Shown piece by piece: positions 1 through 5,372 of a DNA stretch of 10,417 nt. Positions within the stretch are counted from its first letter, which is position 1, and each line of letters opens with the position of its first letter. Below the pieces are notes generated by a model, which was not told the DNA's origin, made no database searches, and saw nothing but the letters and a program-made list of their open reading frames with translations. A program made the translations under genes and the position numbers. The stretch is taken from the NCBI GenBank assembly GCA_028275075.1, contig JAQCNK010000086.1, positions 1 to 10,417 of the forward strand, given 5' to 3'. This DNA comes from Haloarcula sp. (GTDB lineage: Archaea; Halobacteriota; Halobacteria; Halobacteriales; Haloarculaceae).

Positions 1-423
1 GAGTTGTTCGATGTTCGAGATGGCAAACATGAGACCGATCTCGCGGAACTCTCGATACCAAGCCTGCGCTCGCACGGCGTCGCCGAGCGAGCGCTTCACC
101 GACGAATAGGACGTTTCTGCCATCCAGCGCTGTGTGTAGCCACGTTCCCGAATAAGTGCGTTGTTGCTGATGGCATTGATTGACGAGCCACGGTAGTGAA
201 TCAATGGCTCAACGCCGAGTGAATAGAGCTCGTACTCGGTGTGCCAGTCCTGAAAGCCGTTGTCAGCGGCGACGGTGTGCAGGTCGTCCGCGTTCCGCCG
301 GACGAACCCGCCGCTGGCGGGCTCGCCCGCGTGCTCCCCCAACGCTTGTTTGGCTAGGCGTTTGAACATCTCAACGAAGTCGAGGAGATCGACTTCCACC
401 GTATTCGGCCTCCTCGGCTTCAT
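1..423 (-). pseudogene. IS5-type (ISH group) transposase with internal in-frame deletion, cut by the window edge
   Basis: Read on the minus strand from ATG at 423, this frame stays open for 141 codons to the window edge. Residues 1-40 (MKPRRPNTVEVDLLDFVEMF onward, ending EPASGGF) resemble the N-terminus of haloarchaeal IS5-type transposases. From residue 41 (VRRNADDL) it jumps to the C-terminal catalytic half. There I see an acidic residue in ADNGF (D54), matching the second catalytic Asp, and Y96-x2-R99-x3-E103-x6-K110, the IS4/IS5 YREK signature. The middle, which should carry the first catalytic Asp and by my recollection of the family is roughly 130-160 residues, is missing, but the frame is kept. 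It is therefore probably inactive. The end IEQL is close to the usual C-terminus, so only a few residues should lie outside the window. Family assignment is by recalled sequence patterns, not a search. Confidence 0.82.
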
Positions 424-475
424 CCATACTGATTTTGACGGTCAATCTCAACGCCGTCTGTCTATTCAATACAGC
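1..475 (-). mobile_element. Right end of a deleted IS5-type insertion sequence
   Basis: The element includes the shortened transposase plus its upstream flank at 424-475. This flank has no open frame of note and should contain the terminal inverted repeat. The other terminus lies outside the window, so neither the inverted repeat nor the target duplication can be confirmed, and the boundary at about 475 is a guess. Confidence 0.4.
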
Positions 476-489
476 ACCCGATCCAAGTC

Positions 490-675
490 TCAGAGTTTCC
501 CGAGGGGAGTTTCAAATGAAAGAGTGGGGTGGTTGTGGACGGGCAGGTGTATGAGGTTCCTATCGAACTCAATGAGGTAACCATCGGATTGGTGATATTG
601 CCATTGGTTAGCGTGCAAGATACAGACCGTGTATTCACCGGCAAACTCTCTCGCTTGTTTTGTGAGACTCCTCAA
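490..675 (-). CDS. Small orphan protein (61 aa), related to the ORF at 5186-5347
   Basis: The frame reads cleanly from a TTG at 675 (in-frame stop just upstream at 688-690) to TGA at 490. No ATG start is available, so it may be a remnant. The protein has a Cys at residue 18 in the string YTVCILHA, then an aromatic/His-rich stretch (NQWQYHQSDGYLIEFD). The same motif, YALCILHA, occurs in the minus-strand ORF at 5186-5347. The DNA beneath it is also shared: a 16-base identical run lies at 618-633 and 5291-5306, with further similarity on one side. I do not recognise the family. It sits between the IS5 remnant and the membrane-protein gene, in a more AT-rich patch than its neighbours. Confidence 0.38.
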   Translation of the reverse strand: MRSLTKQAREFAGEYTVCILHANQWQYHQSDGYLIEFDRNLIHLPVHNHPTLSFETPLGKL

Positions 676-723
676 AACCGAGTCCGTTCACTATGCTGTT
701 AGAGTTCTGTAACAGTGGCACCT

Positions 724-732
724 CTTTTATGT
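724..732 (+). promoter_or_regulatory. TATA-like box before the membrane-protein gene
   Basis: A T-rich run CTTTTATG is centred about 33 bases before the ATG at 761. This spacing would give an almost leaderless transcript, common in haloarchaea. A GGAG directly abuts the ATG at 756-760, too close to serve as a ribosome binding site for that start. Confidence 0.35.
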
Positions 733-760
733 TCTATCCGTTCAGAGTGGATATTAGGAG

Positions 761-1210
761 ATGGCGGCGACAGCTATGGAAAACGCGAGAGAGGTGGTTC
801 AGTCCCCGTCACGGACCGTTTTGACCAGTGTCGCCTTCTTCGGCGTGGTTCTTGCATGCACGCTCCCCGTCGCGAGAGGGGTGTTTGTGGTGGTTCCAAT
901 CTGGTTGTCATTTATCCAGTTCACCCTTGGAGTAGGGCTACTGGCACTCGCAAGCGTTGCTGATGGATATCGATCACTCCGGACGCTCTCGGTGGGAATT
1001 GTTACTGTCCAGACGCAGTTCCTCCTCACCCAGTTCAGCGTTGCCAACGAGGTGTTCGGATCGGGGTCGGCGTCCGACTCAGTTGGGGTCCTGATCGCAG
1101 AGGCCGTCCAGCTTGCACCAGCACTCGTGGCGCTTGCGGCGTTGGGTGCAACCGGATACGGCCGGAGCGACCTACTGTTACGACTCATACTCACGGATAT
1201 AAGTACGTGA
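761..1210 (+). CDS. Four-helix membrane protein of unknown function, 3' end overlapping the IS630 transposase
   Basis: The 149-residue protein has hydrophobic segments at about residues 20-38, 42-66, 75-94 and 108-131, so probably four membrane helices. The loop around residues 95-107 (NEVFGSGSASDS) is polar and probably extracellular or cytosolic. An alternative start is the Met at residue 6 (position 776), which would leave room for the GGAG at 756-760. I do not recognise a family. The last 20 bases overlap the 3' end of the convergent IS630 transposase. The final residues, after RSDLLLRL, may therefore be read from IS sequence, and the original C-terminus may be lost or displaced. Codon use is somewhat less GC3-biased than in the gcv genes. 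Confidence 0.55.
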   Translation: MAATAMENAREVVQSPSRTVLTSVAFFGVVLACTLPVARGVFVVVPIWLSFIQFTLGVGLLALASVADGYRSLRTLSVGIVTVQTQFLLTQFSVANEVFGSGSASDSVGVLIAEAVQLAPALVALAALGATGYGRSDLLLRLILTDIST

Positions 1211-1578
1211 AGACATCTGGAACTTCGATGCGTTCGAGTGCAGAGAGCGCGGCATCACGAAGATCGTCAGGGGTGTCAAACAGACGGTTGCCAAGTTCTT
1301 GATCGAGTTGTCGCCAGCACTCCTCCGCGGGGTTCAGCTCCGGTGAACCCCGCGGAAGGTAACACAGTTCAATTTGCGTATCTTCGACGAATTCCTGGAC
1401 TGTGTTGGCCGTGAAATACGACGCGTTGTCCAAGATAACGCAGATTTTCTCGCCGAATTCGGTCTGGAGAGCGTCTAGCAAGCGAATCGTCGTGTCGCTG
1501 TTGAAGTTCTCGGCACAGAGCAGAAAGAACGTCTCGCCGCTGTCGCTGACTGCACCGAGCAGCTTGATGCTGTCCCAC

Positions 1579-1605
1579 GCGCCCGTCACCGGCAGTGACG
1601 GGCGC
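1579..1605. repeat. 11-bp perfect inverted repeat inside the IS630 transposase
   Basis: Arms GCGCCCGTCAC (1579-1589) and GTGACGGGCGC (1595-1605) are separated by five bases. It lies within the codons for RPSLPVTGAW, so coding constraint may partly explain it. Confidence 0.7.
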
Positions 1606-1701
1606 TCGCCCTTGGGAAACCACGCGTAGATCAGCGTCGAGAGAACCTGACGCGTCTGATCGATGGTCAGAATTGTGTATTCGTCGTCCAAGTTGTCGCG
1701 C

Positions 1702-1708
1702 TTTTTTT
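1702..1708 (-). promoter_or_regulatory. A7 slippery run, candidate -1 frameshift site in the IS630 transposase
   Basis: On the coding strand, seven A residues follow a TTC codon. The upstream frame reads Phe-Lys-Lys-Ser and ends soon after at 1667. Slipping back one base on the A run gives Phe-Lys-Lys-Lys-Arg-Asp and joins the frame that runs to 1191. Some IS630-family members make transposase by programmed frameshifting, so this could be functional rather than a mutation. No clear hairpin lies immediately 3' of it. Confidence 0.5.
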
Positions 1709-1760
1709 GAAGCCTTCTTGCCACGCTTTTTGGGCTCGCTCGTCAGATTTGTAGTACTCC

Positions 1761-1790
1761 GGCCGGGCTGTCTTCCAGGACAGCCCGGCC
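1761..1790. repeat. 12-bp perfect inverted repeat inside the IS630 transposase
   Basis: Arms GGCCGGGCTGTC (1761-1772) and GACAGCCCGGCC (1779-1790) are separated by six bases. In the transcript it lies about 50 bases before the A7 run, the wrong side for a classical -1 frameshift stimulator. Confidence 0.75.
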
Positions 1791-1994
1791 TCAGACATCA
1801 ATCGCCGGACGTGGCGTTCACAATACTCAACGTCGAATTCCTCGGCGAGATAGTGACGTGCTAGTGGAACAGACCACGCGGGCGCGTCATATCCGACTTC
1901 CTCAGGTGGGTCGTGGAGTGCTTCAACGAACTGTTCGTGCTGTTCGTCGGAGAGTTCCGTTGGTCTGCCTTCACGTGGTTCGTCGTAGACAACA

Positions 1995-2027
1995 GCCTCG
2001 AACGGCTCGAACTGAGCCGTTCGAGGC
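1995..2027. repeat. 14-bp perfect inverted repeat at the first frame break of the IS630 transposase
   Basis: Arms GCCTCGAACGGCTC (1995-2008) and GAGCCGTTCGAGGC (2014-2027) surround a five-base loop. On the coding strand the left part encodes RLERL and the right part EPFEA. A six-base loop would keep these in one frame, so the break fits loss of one base in the loop. Confidence 0.8.
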
Positions 2028-2208
2028 GGTTGAACCACTTCGAAGCCCACCCTTCGGAGTAGCCGTAGAGTTCTGCTGCGTCTTCTTGCGTAACGTCGTC
2101 GGACTCTTTGTAGGTGATTGCAGCCATCACACGCTCTGACGCAGCAGCTTCTTCGATCTGTTCCAACACCTGACGGAGATGATCCGCTGAGACGTTCTCC
2201 AGCGTCAT

Positions 2209-2500
2209 CGTATTGAGGTTAGATACGCGAACCTCATGAAATTTTAGCTTTCAGTATCAATAAGTATCCTTCCTAACAATGCTTTTGATTGGTTCATAGG
2301 AATATCATATTCGCAGTTCTGCTAATTCTACTTCTCCTATTTCTAGCACTGGTAGGTAGACTCAGTAAAGTCCTGTTAGAATAACGAACGGTAAGGGAGT
2401 CCCACTTGTCCGCTTCATTTGTCTCTATCTAATTGTGGCTTCCATCTTGCTACTTGTATGACAGACCGAGCCTCACAGATTGCACGTTTCTCCTCTTTTT
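2209..2500. other. AT-rich gene-poor stretch between the IS630 transposase and the integrase remnant
   Basis: This stretch is clearly richer in A and T than the flanking genes, with short T runs and no open frame with haloarchaeal character on either strand. It contains the small palindrome at 2214-2236 just before the transposase start. I see no RNA gene, no tandem repeat, and no continuation of the membrane-protein gene interrupted near 1200. Confidence 0.5.
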
Positions 2501-2630
2501 TCATGCAATACTCCACCGCTCAGCCCCGATTCTCCCCTCGCTTCTCTCCCAAACACCGGGTCTGATTGCATGATAGTACTTAGAATCACGCAACAAAACA
2601 GAGACTCTCGGCACGTCTGGCTCCCCCTAT
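2501..2630 (+). pseudogene. Degenerate second copy of the integrase promoter and first codons
   Basis: This stretch aligns, in the same order and orientation, with 4363-4490, the promoter and 5' end of the integrase gene. Shared blocks are TCATG-AA, CAGCCCCG-TTCTCCCC, CACCGGGT, a TA-rich box, CACGCAA, AACAGA, and ACGTCTGGCTC. A 10-base insertion and several small gaps separate the copies. Translated in one frame, it gives QQNRDSRHVWLP beside the integrase string EQNKDGSWNVWLS. It then stops resembling the integrase a few bases before the protease stop codon at 2639. I read it as the truncated remnant of a second, related integrase gene. It has no functional coding potential. Confidence 0.72.
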
Positions 2631-2638
2631 CTACTTTG

Positions 2639-3905
2639 TTAACCGACTCGCGCGCGCAGTCGCTCAATACGGGCCTCGGTTGGCGGGTGGGTTCCGAGCA
2701 CGCGGCGGCGGTAGAACCGGATCGCACCGTCGAGTACCTTCCGTTCTTTCCACGGCGGCGGCACGATACTGAACCCCCGTTGACCAACCCACCCGCAGGT
2801 CCTGTGTGGACTGCGTCGAGTACTCCCGGTCCAGCGTGGTGAGTGCACTCGCCATCGCCGCGTGGGATCCCACGAGTTTGCCGGCCGCATGGTCGGCGAC
2901 AAACTCCCGGTACCGGGCGACCATCGGGACGGCGAGTGCACTCACCACGTACACCGGTGCCGAGACGATCAGGAGCGGGTCAACCGGTGGACCCGAAGGG
3001 TCGCGTTCGAGTCGCTTGAGCTCCTGTATCTTCGCCCGCGGCACGGCGAGGGCGGTCATCACCGCAGCGTCACGGTTCACCAGATGTGTCAGTTCGTGAG
3101 CCAGCACCGCGTCGAGTTCCTCGTCGTCGAGACTGTCGACGAGTCCGCGGGAGACCAGAATCACCGACTCTCTCGGACGGTAGCCGACACTCGCGGCCCG
3201 CGGGAGGTGTGACGCGCCAATCTTGACCTCGGGGACCGGACAGTCTGCCTGGCCCGCGAGGCGACGGACCCGACTCGTCACCTCGCGTTTTCGCTCCGGT
3301 GCTGAGAGAATCTCGTGTTCGGCCTCCAGGTCGGCCCGGACACTCCCGGCCGAGCGCAACTCCCCGACGACTACCCACCCGGTGACCCCGATGGTAATTA
3401 CAGCACCGCTGGCGACTGCGGTCCACAGGACGGTGCCGAACCCGAGCGCGGTGAACACCAGGCCGTGGGCGAGGAGAATTGCGACCCCAACACCGGCAAC
3501 CCCCCCGACCGTCACCGCCGCACCCCTGACCGTCGGCGGGTCGGATGGCGACCCGAGCACGGTCGTGTCCTCGGAGTCGCCGGACATCCTCAAGCATAGG
3601 AACTGGCGCACTCCGTCCCCGAGAACAACCAGCAGACCTCTCGTGGGTCCCCCGAACAGGTCAGACAGCTCCGCCTCTCGATAACGGAGGGCGACAAACC
3701 AGACAACACCGACGTAGACTGTGGCGAGACCGCTCATTAGAAGAATCCCGAAACCGATTTTCGCCGCGTACACGATCGAACAGAAAATAAAGACGGTGGC
3801 GAGTGCGAACTCGGCAGCGAGCAGCACCACCATCCCGGCGACCCCGAGCAACAGCGCAACCAGCATCCGCATCCAGAGACCGGCGTACAGCCATCGCTGT
3901 CCCAT
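2639..3905 (-). pseudogene. M48-family (HtpX-like) membrane metalloprotease with one frameshift near the C-terminus
   Basis: HtpX-like M48 proteases are zinc enzymes that cleave membrane and misfolded proteins, with the active site in the cytoplasm. From ATG at 3905 (MGQRWLYAGL) the frame has hydrophobic segments at about residues 13-46, 48-73, 127-160 and 162-182. It then has the zinc motif HELTH (270-274) and the third ligand in YREFVAD (E334). After TTLDREYSTQSTQDLR (about residue 371) the reading frame fails. One frame over, the sequence resumes with GFSIVPPPWKERKVLDGAIR and ends ARIERLRARVG with TAA at 2639-2641, a typical family C-terminus. One extra base in the C-rich run around 2785-2796 explains the break. 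Without it the product would be about 421 residues. The gene lies between the integrase remnant and the winged-helix/integrase genes, in opposite orientation. The longer open frame back to 3989 is probably untranslated. Confidence 0.85.
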
Positions 3906-3974
3906 ACCGTCTCTCCGGTTCGACAGTTGAACTCCGCCACGGACTGTTGCTGTTCGCGAGACACCGCCGACGGC

Positions 3975-4133
3975 ATGGCTGGCACGCAAGAGCTAACCAA
4001 CGGTGTTGGATGTTCGTGCGAAACCACGTACAAGAAGCTTCGGAAACTCGAAGACGCCGGCTCTGTTGACAGCCAGAAAGTCGCAAATGCTCGCGTGTGG
4101 CTCTCCGCCGAAAGGAGAGAGACTGAGCGATGA
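3975..4133 (+). CDS. Short winged-helix DNA-binding protein, probably N-terminally truncated
   Basis: The 52-residue frame from ATG 3975 contains QELTNGVGCSCETTYKKLRK followed by LEDAGSVDSQKVANARVWLS. This is the helix-turn-helix plus wing pattern of the many haloarchaeal plasmid, provirus and element-borne MarR/ArsR-like regulators (commonly EIAD.VGCS..TAY..L..LED.G.V.SRKVGNARVW). The usual sequence before the QEL helix is not recognisable. The frame stays open upstream past a TTG at 3927 to the start of the divergent protease gene, but as odd Cys-rich sequence, so the N-terminus seems lost or degenerate. The stop codon overlaps the next ATG (ATGA at 4130-4133), so the two are co-translated. 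It may once have controlled the neighbouring integrase. Confidence 0.6.
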   Translation: MAGTQELTNGVGCSCETTYKKLRKLEDAGSVDSQKVANARVWLSAERRETER

Positions 4134-4330
4134 AAGAAAGCCAGTGGAGGATTGGGGGATCGGTCTATCGGTCCAGTTCGGGGAGATGGAAACCTTTGCC
4201 CTCTGGGACGGTCAGCATCGTCTGGGCGTCCGTCTTGACGACGTGCGACGGGGCGACATCAAGAACCTCGTGCGACCGCGGCCAGTGCAAAGGCGACCTC
4301 TTGTTCGGTGTGCCGGGCAATATCAAGTAA
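4130..4330 (+). CDS. 66-residue protein of unknown function, translationally coupled to the winged-helix gene
   Basis: Its ATG overlaps the stop of the preceding gene in ATGA, and third codon positions are G+C-rich in this frame, which favours it over the overlapping frame that starts at 4003. A purine-rich AAAGGAGAG about 12 bases upstream can serve as ribosome binding site. The protein is basic and polar, with three cysteines (39, 48, 53) in a TTCD...TSCDRGQCKGD pattern that could bind metal or form a small zinc knuckle. The hydrophobic ends are LLFGVPGNIK. I do not recognise it. Its place between a regulator and an integrase suggests an element-encoded accessory protein. Confidence 0.5.
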   Translation: MKESQWRIGGSVYRSSSGRWKPLPSGTVSIVWASVLTTCDGATSRTSCDRGQCKGDLLFGVPGNIK

Positions 4331-4362
4331 CATTGTCGTGTCTGCCTCTGACAGCTACAGCT

Positions 4363-4490
4363 TCATGTAAGACTCTCCCTCCCAGCCCCGTTTCTCCCCC
4401 AGGCACCGGGTTCAAGTACATAATACTGTGAAGAACCACGCAATGAGAACAGAACAGAACAAAGACGGCTCCTGGAACGTCTGGCTCTCT
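4363..4490 (+). repeat. Intact partner of the imperfect direct repeat at 2501-2630
   Basis: This stretch covers the integrase promoter and its first 15 or so codons and is the better-preserved of the two copies. The copies lie about 1.86 kb apart in the same orientation, with the protease, winged-helix and 66-residue genes between them. Confidence 0.7.
4412..4426 (+). promoter_or_regulatory. TATA-like region before the integrase
   Basis: TCAAGTACATAATAC lies about 17-31 bases before ATG 4443. This is close to leaderless spacing and favours 4443 over the GTG at 4428. The corresponding box in the remnant copy is CATGATAGTAC. Confidence 0.4.
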
Positions 4491-5048
4491 CGGTCGGAGT
4501 ACGAGGCCCTTCCCCGGATGGCGTCCACGTTCGAGCGTGAGATTGCAATCCGACTGATGGGTGACTGTGGTCTCCGCGTCCAAGAGGTCCTCGACGTTCA
4601 GCCAGCACATATCTCCAGAATGACTGACGGCGAGCACTTCGCCCTCGAAGTCGTCGGTGGGAAAGACACCACTGGCGAGTATCAACACGGCAAGCACAGG
4701 GGAACCTGGCTCTCCCGCGACGTCGAGGCCATCGTCAACCCTTACATCCAGCAACACGACATCGCCGATCACGACCCACTCGTCGACGCTTCCAAACGCA
4801 CCGTCCAGTACTGGGTCGAATACCCAGCTGCTGCCGCCGCCGACGAAACCGGCGACGACCACTACCGACGCGTCTCTACCCACGACCTCCGGCGCTGCTA
4901 GGCCAACCACCTCCTCGTCGAAGAATCGGTCAGTCCCCGTATCGTCATGGCCCTCGGCGGCTGGAGTTCCTACAACGCAATCGAACCCTATCTCGCCGCT
5001 CCTACCGAGGACAACATCATCACCTCGATGAGTCGCGTTGACCTGTGA
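4443..5048 (+). pseudogene. Tyrosine recombinase (integrase), catalytic domain only, with one in-frame amber codon
   Basis: Enzymes of this family cut and rejoin DNA through a tyrosine and move elements into and out of the chromosome. The frame holds the catalytic set: R45 (DCGLRVQEVL), a likely lysine in VGGKDTTG (K74), H147-x-x-R150 (THDLRR), W174 (LGGWSS) and the nucleophile Y183 (IEPYLA). At 4899-4901 a TAG replaces what is normally Trp in HDLRRCWANHLL, one G-to-A change from TGG. Beyond it the frame continues intact for 48 residues to TGA at 5046. Untouched, the product is about 201 residues. It lacks an N-terminal core-binding domain, as do other short haloarchaeal integrases. As it stands the protein ends before W174 and Y183 and cannot be active unless TAG is read through. 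The start could also be the GTG at 4428. Confidence 0.85.
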
Positions 5049-5185
5049 CGGAATTTTGGAGGTTGTGTCCTGTTCGGGACCGGCCACGGGTCGGGTGGTG
5101 TCCGAGCGTGGCGTCGGCGAGCGTGAGCCGGAGCTGTCGATTCTGGGGCAGCGCGGTGATGGATAACGACTCGGGAACAGTCGAC

Positions 5186-5347
5186 CTACTTCGACCTGAC
5201 GAGACTCCGTCTGAAACTCGCGGGGACAGCCCGCTCAAGCGTGTTATAGAAAACTTCGCACGGTCTGTCTATCCAGCTCTTGTCAACACCTGCGTGCAAG
5301 ATACAGAGCGCGTATCTCGCAACGGAAGTCACACCGCAGACCCGCAT
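5186..5347 (-). CDS. Small orphan protein (53 aa), related to the ORF at 490-675
   Basis: The frame runs from ATG 5347 to a stop at 5186 and begins 25 bases after the end of the membrane-anchored winged-helix gene on the same strand, so it could be its downstream partner. The protein has the string RYALCILHA (residues 11-19), followed by WIDRPCEVFYNTLERAV (25-41). The ORF at 490-675 has YTVCILHA in the same position. Copy two seems to lack about ten residues between the motif and the following segment. A plus-strand frame over the same bases (from 5159) is also open, so strand is not certain. I do not recognise a family. Confidence 0.42.
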   Translation of the reverse strand: MRVCGVTSVARYALCILHAGVDKSWIDRPCEVFYNTLERAVPASFRRSLVRSK

Positions 5348-5372
5348 AGTCGGGGGAACTGATGAGAAGTAG

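Larger units (their letters stand above)
1191..2208 (-). pseudogene. IS630-family transposase split over three frames
   Basis: Three minus-strand frames together rebuild one DDE transposase of about 340 residues. The first part starts with ATG at 2208 (MTLENVSADHLRQVLEQIEE) and holds the helix-turn-helix (TQEDAAELYGYSEGWASKWF). The middle part (EPFEAVVYDEPREGRP to EGFKK) is frame-shifted near 2009-2013. The third part (KRDNLDDEYTILTIDQTRQ to YLYP, stop at 1191) holds the catalytic core: a D in TIDQT, D in ILDNAS, and E in LNPAEECW (DDE, with the ILDNA and PELNPAE strings typical of IS630/Tc1-mariner). The junction between parts two and three lies on an A7 run and fits a -1 slip exactly. The first junction fits a missing base. 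It lies convergent to the membrane-protein gene. If only the second shift is programmed, the first still makes it a pseudogene. Confidence 0.85.
1185..2240 (-). mobile_element. IS630-type insertion sequence, ends not resolved
   Basis: Extent is inferred from the transposase. I could not find a convincing long terminal inverted repeat by eye. Short palindromes flank the transposase: TCACG/CGTGA at 1191-1195 and 1206-1210, and TGAGGTT/AACCTCA at 2214-2220 and 2230-2236. IS630 elements target TA, and the AT-rich surroundings at both ends fit that, but the exact target duplication is not identified. Confidence 0.5.

Noticed and set aside
799..1194. 131-codon minus-strand open frame opposite the membrane protein
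   Set aside because: Ser/Thr/Pro-rich low-complexity composition typical of an antisense shadow; the plus frame gives clean membrane helices.
1185..2240. Terminal inverted repeats of the IS630 element
   Set aside because: Comparison of both flanks by eye gave only scattered matches with gaps; not good enough to call.
3906..3989. 28-residue N-terminal extension of the M48 protease
   Set aside because: The added residues are polar and unlike a family N-terminus; MGQRW followed by a membrane helix, with GGAG shortly upstream, is the natural start.
4003..4431. 142-codon plus frame overlapping the winged-helix and 66-residue genes
   Set aside because: Its first half is out of frame with a recognisable winged helix, and the ATGA-coupled frame has better third-position G+C.
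4899..4901. TAG as pyrrolysine in the integrase
   Set aside because: Pyrrolysine is known from some methanogens and a few bacteria, not from haloarchaea, and family members have Trp at this site.
5159..5362. Plus-strand frame beginning MDNDSGTVDLLRPDETPSET
   Set aside because: Plausible composition, but it overlaps the minus-strand ORF at 5186-5347 that shares a motif with 490-675. Shared motif evidence favours the minus strand, though not decisively.
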